Shown here piece after piece: positions 53,865 through 62,999 of a DNA stretch of 64,000 nt. The notes beneath the pieces are model-generated. The model was not told the origin of the DNA. It did not search any database and saw only the letters and a program-made list of their open reading frames with translations. The stretch is taken from positions 1 through 64,000 of the forward strand of contig NZ_AUDM01000011.1 in NCBI RefSeq assembly GCF_000425465.1, read 5' to 3'. The position numbers were made by a program, and so were the translations under genes. The number at the start of each line of letters is the position of its first letter. The first letter of the stretch is position 1. The DNA is from Flavobacterium filum DSM 17961. Its GTDB lineage: Bacteria; Bacteroidota; Bacteroidia; Flavobacteriales; Flavobacteriaceae.

Positions 53865-54536
53865 TTAAGATTGCAACTTTTTCTTCAATTGAAAAATTTC
53901 CTCTGGACTAGCAATTTCACTTCCATCAGTAATTGCTGAAGAATGATACCAATTCGCATTAACCATTTCGTCTAATGCTGAAATATTAGTCGAACGCAAT
54001 CCGCCACCAGGCATGATTTCGATGCGATTATTGGCTTGAATGACTAATTTTTTCATTACTTCTTTACCTTCGATGACATTTGGGAAAGTTCCGGAAGTTA
54101 GAATCGTTGAGAATCCACAAGATATCACATCTTCCAATGATTGTTCGTAATCTAAAACTTCATCAAAAGCTTTGTGAAACGTACATGGAAATGGTTTAGC
54201 TAATTCCACTAACGCTAAATTCTGTTCTATATTCATTGTTTTATCCTCTTTCATTATTCCAAAAACAAATCCGTTGATTCCTAATTTCTTGATGGTTTCA
54301 ATTTCCGATTTCATTTGTTCCAATTCTGCTTCTGAATACACAAAATTTCCTCCACGTGGGCGAATCATTATATATAAATCAATAGTCAAATGTTCACGAA
54401 CTTGTTGAATTATTTGATGATTTGGAGTAATACCGCCAACTGAAATATCCGCACATAATTCTATTCTATCCGCTCCCGCCTTTTGAGCAATCAAAGCCGA
54501 ATCCAAATTAAAACAAGCGATTTCTAGTTTTTTCAT
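53865..54536 (-). CDS. cutC: CutC-family protein
   Basis: 223 residues, TIM-barrel protein. KLEIACFNLDSALIAQKAGADRIELCADISVGGITP and IMIRPRGGNFVYSEAELEQM are the family hallmarks, and MPGGGLRSTNI is near the end. Originally named for copper tolerance in E. coli, but the role is disputed. Here it lies among glycan-breakdown genes. Confidence 0.92.
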   Translation of the reverse strand: MKKLEIACFNLDSALIAQKAGADRIELCADISVGGITPNHQIIQQVREHLTIDLYIMIRPRGGNFVYSEAELEQMKSEIETIKKLGINGFVFGIMKEDKTMNIEQNLALVELAKPFPCTFHKAFDEVLDYEQSLEDVISCGFSTILTSGTFPNVIEGKEVMKKLVIQANNRIEIMPGGGLRSTNISALDEMVNANWYHSSAITDGSEIASPEEIFQLKKKLQS

Positions 54537-54543
54537 TTCATCA

Positions 54544-55758
54544 TTATTTCTGCAAAATCCATTGCCAAGCGGGTATAACGTCTATTGTTTTATTGTTTTT
54601 CTTAAAAATATCCTTCTGATTCATAGTGATGATAAATGCTTTTTCTTTCTTAAAAAAATCCATTGCTTGATACAATCCTTCGGTTTCACGATATAAGTTC
54701 ATACTATTTAAGTCATAGCAAACTTGATATAAATCTTCGGGATGACCGTTTATTGTGGTTACAAAATCACATTCCCCTTGGTTTTGAAAATAGAAAATGT
54801 CTTTATATTTTTTTCGTAAATGTAAATACACTGCATTTTCTAAAACCGCTCCGTAATTTGGTGAGAAAACGATTTTATTTTGATGATACATCCCCAAATC
54901 AATAGCATATACTTTTTGTGGATTTCGTATTTGTTTTTTTAAAGAATAATCAAACAATGGAACAAATTCAACAATATACGCATCAGACAAAAACGAAAAA
55001 TAATGCAGCAAAGTCGTAGCAGATTTCACCCCAAACATCCCAACCAACCCATTTGCCGAGATTAAATTCCCAATATTAGAAAGCAAATAAACGGTTAATT
55101 GTCTTAAACTATTAACATCCCGCAATCCGTGCCGAATGGCAATATCACGAATGATAATGTCATCTAATAACGTATTAAGATATGTTCCAACATTCGTTCG
55201 CAAATAATCCGGCATTCCTCCTTTTTGAAGATAATCTGCAAACGTTTTTTCACTTCCTTCCCGTTTAAAATAGGTCAAAAATTCACTATATGAAAACGGA
55301 AATAGCTCTGTAGAAAAATGCCTTCCCGTAAGGTGTGTACCTAACTCTCTACTCAGCAACGAAGCGTTTGAACCTGTAATGAAAACTTTAAAATCTTCTC
55401 TTAATAATTGATTAACAAATATTTCCCATCCTGAAATTATTTGAATTTCATCAAAAAACAACAACTTATTTTTTCTGTTTATAATTTCATTATATAAACG
55501 CTCAAAATCCTCTGTTGAAAAAGTTGCCAAACGAGGATCTTCAAAGTTTAAAAAAAGTGCTTTTTCTTGAAAGTTTTGTTGCAACACTTGCATCATCATG
55601 GTGCTTTTGCCACTTCGTCTGAGGCCAGTGATAATGCTTGCAAAACCCGTTGCATGAGGAATTTCTGAAGTCATTTCTCTTGAAACACCCCAATTTTTCT
55701 TTAGCCATGCGTAGGCTTGAGCTTGAATTACATCGGCTATGATTTGCTGACTAACCAT
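54544..55758 (-). CDS. AAA_14/DUF4143 ATPase
   Basis: 404 residues. Walker A TGLRRSGKSTMMMQVL, Walker B NKLLFFDEIQIISGWEIF, sensor VFITGSNASLLSRELGTHLTGRHFS, and a C-terminal DUF4143 domain with ENAVYLHLRKKYKDIFYFQNQGECDFV, which resembles a nuclease-like fold. These ATPases are abundant in Bacteroidetes, often mobile or accessory, with unknown function. It lies within the glycan-degradation genes and has three phased palindromic boxes upstream. Confidence 0.88.
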   Translation of the reverse strand: MVSQQIIADVIQAQAYAWLKKNWGVSREMTSEIPHATGFASIITGLRRSGKSTMMMQVLQQNFQEKALFLNFEDPRLATFSTEDFERLYNEIINRKNKLLFFDEIQIISGWEIFVNQLLREDFKVFITGSNASLLSRELGTHLTGRHFSTELFPFSYSEFLTYFKREGSEKTFADYLQKGGMPDYLRTNVGTYLNTLLDDIIIRDIAIRHGLRDVNSLRQLTVYLLSNIGNLISANGLVGMFGVKSATTLLHYFSFLSDAYIVEFVPLFDYSLKKQIRNPQKVYAIDLGMYHQNKIVFSPNYGAVLENAVYLHLRKKYKDIFYFQNQGECDFVTTINGHPEDLYQVCYDLNSMNLYRETEGLYQAMDFFKKEKAFIITMNQKDIFKKNNKTIDVIPAWQWILQK

Positions 55759-55808
55759 ACTTTTTTTAACAAATGTAGCTAAGAAAACATAAATTAAAAA
55801 ATATTTTC

Positions 55809-55865
55809 CATTTTAAATGATAATTTTTTTTCATTTAAAATGAAAGATATTATCCATTATTAATG
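55809..55865. promoter_or_regulatory. Three phased palindromic boxes upstream of the AAA_14 gene
   Basis: CATTTTAAATG at 55809-55819, CATTTAAAATG at 55832-55842 and CATTATTAATG at 55855-55865, starting exactly 23 bases apart. The first two are reverse complements. They lie 51-107 bases before the ATG at 55758. Operator or iteron-like; not recognised. Confidence 0.5.
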
Positions 55866-55907
55866 AAAGATAATGATTTATAATAAATAAATTTTAATTG
55901 AAACATA

Positions 55908-56900
55908 CTATTTCAAATAATACTTCGCATCAATCAATTTATTCCCATTTGCATCATGAACAGCATAATTGAAACCACCTTGTATGCAATACGAACCATA
56001 TTCTCCTTTTTTGTTTAATGCAATAAAACCAACTTGAATGTCTTTTAGATTTTTACCCCGATTTTGAGTCAGTTTCACAATTCGCATTACCGCTTCTTCA
56101 CAAGCTTTTTGTGGCGATTTTCCTTGACGCATGAGTTCAACTACCAAATGACAACCGGTAATTCGAATGACTTCTTCACCGTGGCCTGTTGCAGTTGCTG
56201 CACCAATTTCGTTATCTACATACAAACCGGCACCGATTATTGGTGAGTCGCCAACTCTACCATGCATCTTAAACGCCATGCCGCTTGTGGTGCATGCTCC
56301 CGATAAATTACCCTGTGCATCTAACGCTATCATTCCGATAGTGTCGTGGTTTTCAATGTTCACTTTAGGTTGGTATTGACTGGATTTGAGCCAATCTCTC
56401 CACTCTTTTTCAGATGCTTCAATTAATAGATTTTCTTTTGGAAATCCTTGCGATAAAGCAAATTGCAATGCTCCTTCACCTACCAACATCACATGGGGCG
56501 TTTTTTCCATCACGGCTCTGGCAACCGAAATAGGGTGTTTGATATGCTCCAAACAAGCTACCGAACCTATATTTGAAAATTCATCCATGATGCACGCATC
56601 CAACGTTACACGTCCTTCCCTATCTGGACGACCACCATACCCAACGCTTCTCTCAGACGGATCAGCTTCGGTAAGTTTTACGCCAACTTCAACGGCATCG
56701 AGTGCACGACCTTTGTTTTTCAATATTTCCCAAGCGGCTTCATTGGCTTGCAAACCAAAATTCCAAGTAGAAAGTACTATAGGTTTGTTTGATTTTCCGG
56801 AAAAAAATTCCGGTTCCACCGTTTTTGATTGAAAGGATTGCAAGGCTATTCCCGCGGATGCGAGAGCTGTTGTTTTTAGAAAATTTCGTCTGTTTGCCAT
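55908..56900 (-). CDS. Glycosylasparaginase (N4-(beta-N-acetylglucosaminyl)-L-asparaginase)
   Basis: 330 residues from the ATG at 56900, which begins a Tat-type signal (MANRRNFLKTTALASAGIAL). The longer frame overlaps the upstream gene. Ntn hydrolase with the nucleophile Thr187 in NHDTIGMIALD. Also SERSVGYGGRPDREGRVTLDACIMD and VGDSPIIGAGLYVDNEIGAATATGHGEE. It cleaves GlcNAc-Asn to aspartate and aminated GlcNAc, after autocleavage before the Thr. Starts one base after the GH20 stop. Confidence 0.94.
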   Translation of the reverse strand: MANRRNFLKTTALASAGIALQSFQSKTVEPEFFSGKSNKPIVLSTWNFGLQANEAAWEILKNKGRALDAVEVGVKLTEADPSERSVGYGGRPDREGRVTLDACIMDEFSNIGSVACLEHIKHPISVARAVMEKTPHVMLVGEGALQFALSQGFPKENLLIEASEKEWRDWLKSSQYQPKVNIENHDTIGMIALDAQGNLSGACTTSGMAFKMHGRVGDSPIIGAGLYVDNEIGAATATGHGEEVIRITGCHLVVELMRQGKSPQKACEEAVMRIVKLTQNRGKNLKDIQVGFIALNKKGEYGSYCIQGGFNYAVHDANGNKLIDAKYYLK

Positions 56901-56901
56901 A

Positions 56902-59193
56902 TTATTCCACACTAATTTCGTCCATAAATAACCAAGCTTCATTACCGGCACCTGGTTTTCCATCGGGAATGGTACCGTAATTTTTTACTATAACTTTGAG
57001 ATACCTAGCTGTTGTTTTAGGAAAACTTTCAACCAATTCTCCGTTTTGCTTTGCAATTTGTTCTTGAGATATAGTTCGAATAATAGTGAAAGAAACTCCA
57101 TCATTGGAAACCAAAAACTGAATTTCTCTAGGCAAATAAATCCAACTACTCTCACCGTTAAACGTATTCAAACTCACTTTTTCAAAAGAGGTAGAAGAGC
57201 CATAATCGATAGTAGCTTCTAAATCTTTACCTGAAAAACCCAACCAATTTTTTCCAAAACGAAGTAAATCTCCTTTTACACCATCTACTAAAGTAGCGGC
57301 TCCACCTTTCCCATAGGTTTTACTCGGTTCGTGTTTTAGCAAAATTAATTTTCCTGAAGACTTGGTAATGAAAAACGTTTGTGAAATTGTTGCACTTTTG
57401 GCTTGACCTGCTTCAAAATAGGCTGATTTTACTGTACAACTTTTATCTATTTGTATGGAAGAATTGTATGTTTTTGAATCGGCTTTGGGTTCAGAACCGT
57501 CCGTAGTAAATCGAATTCCGGAAGCATTTCTACTTTTCAAAGCATAATAGATTTGATTATTTTGAACCGAAATATCCGAAACCACTTGATAAATGGCTTT
57601 ACTAAAATTGATGCTTTTTTGGCTCCAACCTTTCATGTGGTGCACCACTCGATTTTCAAAAGCTTTATAGTTTTGAGGATTTGAAGTTCCCCAAACCACC
57701 TCAGCAATAGCTGTAAGTCGAGGAAAAAGCATGTATTCTACTTGGCTGGTTGTCTCAATATACTCTGTCCATAAATTGGCTTGGGCTCCTAATATATATG
57801 CCGATTCTGCCTCGTTTAACTCAGCTGGAATTGGATTGTAACTATACACTTTTTCTAAAGTAGTATATCCTCCAAAAGCTAACGGTTCATTGGCAGGTTC
57901 GCCTTGGTAATGGTCAAAGTAGCAATGTGAGCCCGGTGTCATAACAGCAAAATGTTTTTCTTTGGCTGCTGCAATTCCGCCATCGGTTCCTCTCCAGCTC
58001 ATTACGGCTGCGTTGGGAGCCAAACCACCTTCGAGAATTTCATCCCAACCGATGATTTTTCGTCCTTTACTGTTGACAAATTTTTCAATGCGTTGGATGA
58101 AATAACTTTGCAATTCGTGTTCGTCTTTTAACTTCTCGTCTTTCATTCTTTTTTGGCAAAGTGAACAACTTTTCCAACGTGTTTTAGGACATTCATCTCC
58201 GCCAATATGAATGTATTCTGACGGAAATAAGGCAATTACTTCACTTAAAATATTTTCTAAAAAGGTAAACGTTTCGTCTTTTGGACAAAAGACATCGTCT
58301 AACACACCCCATGTTTTTCCCACTTCAAAAGGTCCACCCGTACAAGAATATTCCGGATAAGCGGCTAAGGCAGCCAAGGCATGACCCGGCATTTCAATTT
58401 CAGGAATTACCGTTATGTGTCGTTCTTTGGCATACGCCACAACTTCTTTGATCTCTTCTTGGGTGTAAAATCCACCATATTTTATATTGTCAAAAGATTG
58501 GTCGCGGTAATGCCCTACCATTGAACCGTTTCGCCAAGCTCCAATTTCTGTGAGTTTTGGATATTTCTTGATTTCTATTCGCCAACCTTGATCGTCGGTT
58601 AAATGCCAGTGAAAAGTATTCATTTTGTACTGAGCTAAATAATCGATATACTTTTTGATAAATTCTATATCAAAAAAATGACGAGATACATCTAAATGCA
58701 TGCCTCGCCATTTAAATTTGGGTTGATCATTAATTATTAAACAAGGTATCTTAATTTCATCTTTTTCTTCCAACGGAAGCAATTGCAATAAAGTTTGAAT
58801 ACCATAAAAAACACCAGCATTTTCATGTGCTGCAATTGTAATTTCATTCTTATTTATTAACAACAAGTATTCTTCATCATTACTTTTAAAAGAAGAGCGT
58901 TTTCCTGATGAATCTTTAGTTACTGATAATTTTGGAGAGAGAGCATAATTTAATGCAATACAATTTTCACTCTTAGCATTTTTATTGATTGTTAGTTTCA
59001 ACCCATTATTTTCATGAATATATTGTTGAAGAAATTGAGCTTCAAATGAATTTTCATCTGCTTTAATTACGGTTTCATTGTTTAACGTAAAAGTACCATC
59101 GCGAAATTCTAACGATTCAGGCTTTGGAATAATATTTTGACCAAAACCTGAATATGAAATTAAGCCAATTAGTAAAAGAAAAAGTCTTATCAT
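56902..59193 (-). CDS. Beta-N-acetylhexosaminidase (GH20)
   Basis: 763 residues. Signal peptide ending GFGQ, a GH20b domain, then a GH20 barrel with WRGMHLDVSRHFF, HWHLTDDQGWRIEI and the catalytic Asp-Glu in YIHIGGDECPKTRW. The C-terminal part (about 560-760) has a chitobiase-like region and an F5/8C-like module. Removes terminal GlcNAc/GalNAc, probably in the periplasm or at the surface. Translated together with glycosylasparaginase. Confidence 0.94.
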   Translation of the reverse strand: MIRLFLLLIGLISYSGFGQNIIPKPESLEFRDGTFTLNNETVIKADENSFEAQFLQQYIHENNGLKLTINKNAKSENCIALNYALSPKLSVTKDSSGKRSSFKSNDEEYLLLINKNEITIAAHENAGVFYGIQTLLQLLPLEEKDEIKIPCLIINDQPKFKWRGMHLDVSRHFFDIEFIKKYIDYLAQYKMNTFHWHLTDDQGWRIEIKKYPKLTEIGAWRNGSMVGHYRDQSFDNIKYGGFYTQEEIKEVVAYAKERHITVIPEIEMPGHALAALAAYPEYSCTGGPFEVGKTWGVLDDVFCPKDETFTFLENILSEVIALFPSEYIHIGGDECPKTRWKSCSLCQKRMKDEKLKDEHELQSYFIQRIEKFVNSKGRKIIGWDEILEGGLAPNAAVMSWRGTDGGIAAAKEKHFAVMTPGSHCYFDHYQGEPANEPLAFGGYTTLEKVYSYNPIPAELNEAESAYILGAQANLWTEYIETTSQVEYMLFPRLTAIAEVVWGTSNPQNYKAFENRVVHHMKGWSQKSINFSKAIYQVVSDISVQNNQIYYALKSRNASGIRFTTDGSEPKADSKTYNSSIQIDKSCTVKSAYFEAGQAKSATISQTFFITKSSGKLILLKHEPSKTYGKGGAATLVDGVKGDLLRFGKNWLGFSGKDLEATIDYGSSTSFEKVSLNTFNGESSWIYLPREIQFLVSNDGVSFTIIRTISQEQIAKQNGELVESFPKTTARYLKVIVKNYGTIPDGKPGAGNEAWLFMDEISVE

Positions 59194-59230
59194 AACATAA
59201 AATTATTCCGCTAAATGTAGTAAAAATAAA

Positions 59231-59258
59231 AATGCCTTGCGTGGGCAAGGCATTTTTT
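59231..59258. terminator. Terminator of hppA
   Basis: AATGCCTTGC (59231-59240) pairs with GCAAGGCATT (59245-59254), loop of four, with T runs on both strands. It lies 20 bases past the hppA stop on the minus strand. Confidence 0.85.
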
Positions 59259-59277
59259 ATAGTTGTAAGATTAAAAA

Positions 59278-61749
59278 TTATTGCTTTTTGAATTCTTCAA
59301 TTTTAGCAGTAACTTCTTCGTCTGTTCCTTCAAAAGTTTGCGTTTCTGTTTTTTCTTCACCATTTACTTTAGAGGTAATCGTTACAACAGCCCCAACTTT
59401 ACCGGAAGCATCTTTAGATTTTTCAACAGAAATGTTTTTGTAAACTTCTTCTTTTTCTTCGTTCATGTATTTACAATTCTTGTTGGTGCACCCTTTTGCA
59501 ATACATTCTTCTTTAGACATTGAAGCACACATTTCAGTAGAAGAACAACAAGCTGCTTTTTCTGAAACTGTTGTTGCATTGTGACCTCCTAAAATTGGAG
59601 CGATTACCAAACCTATCAAACACGTTAATTTGATTAAGATGTTCATTGATGGTCCTGAAGTATCTTTAAATGGATCACCAACAGTATCACCGGTTACTGC
59701 AGCTTTGTGAGCATCAGAACCTTTATAGGTCATTTCACCATTAATCATTACACCTGCTTCGAAAGATTTTTTAGCATTATCCCAAGCACCACCGGCATTG
59801 TTTTGGAAAACAGCCCAAAGTACTCCAGAAACAGTAACTCCTGCCATATACCCACCTAACATTTCAGCAATCAATTTATTGTCGTATCCTAGCAACATTG
59901 GTAAAACTGCTATTAAAATTGGGAAACCAATCGTCAAAATACCAGGTAACATCATTTCGCGTAAAGCCGCTTTAGTAGAAATTTCCACACATTTACCATA
60001 TTCAGGTTTGTTTTTACCTTCCATGATACCCGGAATTTCTTTGAACTGACGACGTACTTCATACACCATATCCATCGCCGCTTTTCCAACTGAATTCATT
60101 GCCAAAGCAGAGAATACCACCGGAATCATACCACCCACAAACAACATCGCTAAAACCGGAGCTTTGAAAATGTTGATACCGTCAATTCCAGTAAAGGTTA
60201 CATAAGCAGCAAATAAGGCTAACGAAGTTAACGCCGCAGAAGCAATAGCAAAACCTTTTCCGGTTGCAGCCGTTGTGTTTCCTACTGAATCCAAAATATC
60301 GGTACGAGTACGTACTTCTTTAGGCAATTCACTCATTTCGGCAATACCACCGGCATTGTCAGAAATAGGTCCGAAAGCATCGATTGCTAACTGCATTGCT
60401 GTTGTAGCCATCATCGCAGAAGCTGCTAAAGCCACACCGTAGAAACCAGCAAATGCATAAGAAGCCCAAATAGCTCCAGCAAATAACAATACAGTAGGGA
60501 AAGTAGAAATCATACCTGTAGCTAAACCAGCGATTACGTTAGTCCCCGCACCAGTTGATGATTTTTGTACAATTGCTAAAACCGGTTTTGTACCTAAACC
60601 AGTGTAGTATTCTGTTACAGATGAAATAATTCCACCTACAGCTAAACCAACAATGGTAGCATAAAATACACGCATAGAAGAAATTTCTTTTAACCCTTCA
60701 CCAAAGAACTCCATGTTCATCGTTTCAGGCAACATATATTGTACTAAGAAATAACAAGAAATCAATGTTAGAACAATAGAAACCCAGTTTCCAATATTCA
60801 AAGCACCTTGTACTTGTTTTTCTTTTGCATTATTATCTTTAATTTTTACCAACATGGTTCCGATGATCGAAAATAAAATTCCGAAACCGGCAATTGCCAT
60901 TGGTAATAAGATTGGACCAATTCCACCAAAAGCATCGTCAATAGCACCACCCATATCTTTGATAACATAGTTACCTAAAACCATCGCAGCTAAAACGGTT
61001 GCTACATACGAACCGAATAAATCGGCACCCATTCCGGCAACGTCACCAACGTTATCACCAACGTTATCAGCAATAGTAGCTGGATTACGTGGGTCATCTT
61101 CCGGAATTCCCGCTTCAACTTTACCTACTAAGTCAGCACCAACGTCAGCAGCTTTGGTATAAATACCACCACCTACACGAGCAAATAATGCAATAGATTC
61201 AGCACCTAATGAAAATCCGGCAAGTGTTTCAAGAACAATAGTCATTTGGTCTGTAGAAGTCCAAACCCCACCCATGAAATAGTGGTAGAAAAATATAAAG
61301 AAAGCCGTAAGACCTAAAACAGCTAATCCGGCTACACCTAATCCCATTACGGTCCCACCACCAAAAGAAACTTTTAAAGCTTGTGGCAAACTGGTTCTGG
61401 CAGCTTGTGTTGTTCTCACATTGGTTTTGGTTGCAATTTTCATCCCGATATTCCCTGCAAAAGCAGAAAAAATAGCACCGAAAACAAAAGCTACAACAAT
61501 CAAAATATCGGTTGTTGGAACAATAAATGAAATAGTAGCTAAAGCCACACTGGCTCCAACAACAAAAACGGCTAATAATCTGTATTCTGCTTTAAGGAAG
61601 GCCAAAGCACCTTCGTAGATATAATCTGAAATCTCTTTCATTTTACCATCACCGGCATCTTGCTTTAACACCCAAGCTCTTTTGGCCCACATAAAAGCTA
61701 AGCCTAAAAATGCCATTATTAATGGCACATAAATCATAATTGAATCCAT
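59278..61749 (-). CDS. hppA: Membrane pyrophosphatase with Cys-rich C-terminal tail
   Basis: 823 residues, about 16 membrane segments. Substrate motifs DVGADLVGKVEAGIPEDDPRNPATIADNVGDNVGDVAGMGADLFGS, SDNAGGIAEM and GDTVGDPFKDTSGPSMN. GNTTAATGKG has Ala where K+-independent enzymes have Lys, so it is the K+-dependent kind. Whether it pumps H+ or Na+ cannot be told. From about residue 732 there is an unusual tail with six cysteines (AACCSSTEMC, KEECIAKGCTNKNC) and a polar C-terminus. In this family both ends face the periplasm. Confidence 0.93.
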   Translation of the reverse strand: MDSIMIYVPLIMAFLGLAFMWAKRAWVLKQDAGDGKMKEISDYIYEGALAFLKAEYRLLAVFVVGASVALATISFIVPTTDILIVVAFVFGAIFSAFAGNIGMKIATKTNVRTTQAARTSLPQALKVSFGGGTVMGLGVAGLAVLGLTAFFIFFYHYFMGGVWTSTDQMTIVLETLAGFSLGAESIALFARVGGGIYTKAADVGADLVGKVEAGIPEDDPRNPATIADNVGDNVGDVAGMGADLFGSYVATVLAAMVLGNYVIKDMGGAIDDAFGGIGPILLPMAIAGFGILFSIIGTMLVKIKDNNAKEKQVQGALNIGNWVSIVLTLISCYFLVQYMLPETMNMEFFGEGLKEISSMRVFYATIVGLAVGGIISSVTEYYTGLGTKPVLAIVQKSSTGAGTNVIAGLATGMISTFPTVLLFAGAIWASYAFAGFYGVALAASAMMATTAMQLAIDAFGPISDNAGGIAEMSELPKEVRTRTDILDSVGNTTAATGKGFAIASAALTSLALFAAYVTFTGIDGINIFKAPVLAMLFVGGMIPVVFSALAMNSVGKAAMDMVYEVRRQFKEIPGIMEGKNKPEYGKCVEISTKAALREMMLPGILTIGFPILIAVLPMLLGYDNKLIAEMLGGYMAGVTVSGVLWAVFQNNAGGAWDNAKKSFEAGVMINGEMTYKGSDAHKAAVTGDTVGDPFKDTSGPSMNILIKLTCLIGLVIAPILGGHNATTVSEKAACCSSTEMCASMSKEECIAKGCTNKNCKYMNEEKEEVYKNISVEKSKDASGKVGAVVTITSKVNGEEKTETQTFEGTDEEVTAKIEEFKKQ

Positions 61750-61781
61750 AAAAATGTATTTTATAATTTTTTTAACGATTG

Positions 61782-61789
61782 CAAAAGTA
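61782..61789 (-). promoter_or_regulatory. -7 box of hppA
   Basis: TACTTTTG on the minus strand, about 33 bases before the hppA ATG. Confidence 0.5.
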
Positions 61790-61802
61790 ACAAAATAGGA
61801 AT

Positions 61803-61842
61803 AAAAAAAAGCAACAAATCAAAATTGAATGTTGCTTTTTTT
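61803..61842. terminator. Terminator of ppa
   Basis: GCAACA (61811-61816) pairs with TGTTGC (61830-61835), extended by A and T runs on both sides. It lies just past the ppa stop at 61861. Confidence 0.7.
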
Positions 61843-61860
61843 ATTAAAATACTAAAATCT

Positions 61861-62391
61861 TTAGGAAATACTAAATAATCCTTCCGGCTTATCTGCCAAA
61901 TTCGCAAAACGATCAACGCATTTTTCGATGATTTCTTTGGCTACAGTTACATCACCCCAACCTTCTACATCTACTTTTTTTTGCTCTAAATCTTTATAAA
62001 CTTGGAAAAAATGTTCGATTTCTTTAAGTAAGTGTGGATTTACATCCGATAAGTCGTTTAATTTATTCCAAACGGGGTCGGAAACAGGCACACAAATTAC
62101 TTTTTCATCCGGTCCTTTTTCGTCTGCCATGTGGAAAACACCGATTGGTTTTACTTCCATAACACAACCCGGAAATGTGGGTTCGGTTACCAAAACCAAT
62201 ACATCAAGCGGGTCTCCATCTAAAGCTAATGTTTCCGGAATAAAACCATAATCGGCCGGATACATCATCGATGAGAAAATCATTCGATCATAACGGACTT
62301 TTTTGAGTTTAAAATCGTATTCGTACTTATTTCTGCTTCCTTTAGGTATTTCAATCAATACATCAAAAGATTTTTGTTTTGCTGGACTCAT
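61861..62391 (-). CDS. ppa: Soluble inorganic pyrophosphatase
   Basis: 176 residues from the ATG at 62391; the longer frame would begin upstream of the -7 box. Family I motifs: FDVLIEIPKGSRNKYEYD, MYPADYGFIPETLALDGDPLDVLVL (metal aspartates), KVICVPVSDP, HFFQVYKDLEQKKV and VEGWGDVTVA. It hydrolyses pyrophosphate in the cytosol. The neighbouring hppA uses the same substrate to pump ions, so the locus holds both modes of pyrophosphate disposal. Confidence 0.96.
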   Translation of the reverse strand: MSPAKQKSFDVLIEIPKGSRNKYEYDFKLKKVRYDRMIFSSMMYPADYGFIPETLALDGDPLDVLVLVTEPTFPGCVMEVKPIGVFHMADEKGPDEKVICVPVSDPVWNKLNDLSDVNPHLLKEIEHFFQVYKDLEQKKVDVEGWGDVTVAKEIIEKCVDRFANLADKPEGLFSIS

Positions 62392-62412
62392 AATTCTCTT
62401 TATTAGGGATTG

Positions 62413-62420
62413 CAAATTTA
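62413..62420 (-). promoter_or_regulatory. -7 box of ppa
   Basis: TAAATTTG on the minus strand fits TAnnTTTG, with a TTG about 14 bases upstream. The transcript would start about 15 bases before the ATG at 62391. Confidence 0.55.
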
Positions 62421-62527
62421 CGAGCAATAACAATCAACTCCTTAATTAAAATTAATTTTTATGAAAATCTTAATCTAGCATAAACTAAATTACAACAAAT
62501 CAAAAAATAGCGATAAAAAATGAGAGA

Positions 62528-62638
62528 TTAGAAATAAAACCCAAATGACCCGTTTACGGCAAAATTATTGGCTTCAGGTAGATTACGGTATTTACCTCGC
62601 CAAGAAAAATCAATTCGGAAAACTTTAAAGATGTTATT
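62528..62638 (-). pseudogene. C-terminal remnant of an outer-membrane protein gene
   Basis: An open frame with no start codon, ending at a TAA (62528). It reads IFKVFRIDFSWRGKYRNL then PEANNFAVNGSFGFYF. The alternating pattern and the terminal aromatic residue are those of the last strands of an outer-membrane barrel (DUF5686-like). Upstream in frame a stop occurs at 62665, inside the XRE gene. The rest of the gene is missing, apparently replaced by the XRE gene and its neighbour. Confidence 0.65.
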
Positions 62639-62652
62639 TACTTTATTTATTT

Positions 62653-62925
62653 TTAAATTAATTCATTATATTCTTTTTCAACTAATAAGAAGAAATCACT
62701 CAATTGAATTGAAAAATACTCACATATTTTGGATAATGTTGACACCGTTATATTTTGTTTACCTTGTTCTATTCTAGCTAAATGTATACCAGTATCAAAA
62801 TAAAACATTTCTAATGTTATATTTTTTGATTTTCTAATTTGCTGAATACAAATTACTATGCTTTTTAGCAATACAGTATTTTTAACCTGCTTTGGCATCA
62901 TGCTAAGTTGAAAATACCTTTTCAA
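62653..62925 (-). CDS. XRE-family helix-turn-helix regulator
   Basis: 90 residues. One HTH_3 domain at about 20-78 (IQQIRKSKNITLEMFYFDTG, HLARIEQGKQNITVSTLSKICEYFSIQLSDFF). ATGs at 62925, 62901 and 62898 are all possible; the last two would still keep the domain. Divergent from the secreted-protein gene at 63000, with only 74 bases between them, so it may regulate that gene or itself. Confidence 0.82.
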   Translation of the reverse strand: MKRYFQLSMMPKQVKNTVLLKSIVICIQQIRKSKNITLEMFYFDTGIHLARIEQGKQNITVSTLSKICEYFSIQLSDFFLLVEKEYNELI

Positions 62926-62941
62926 AAAAATAATTACATTT

Positions 62942-62973
62942 TTGTCATTTTATTAATTTATTTTATATTTTTG
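62942..62973 (+). promoter_or_regulatory. Promoter of the secreted-protein gene
   Basis: TTG at 62942-62944 and TATTTTTG at 62966-62973, 21 bases apart. The ATG at 63000 lies 26 bases downstream. Confidence 0.55.
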
Positions 62974-62999
62974 GTAAACATTAATAAACTCATTATCAG

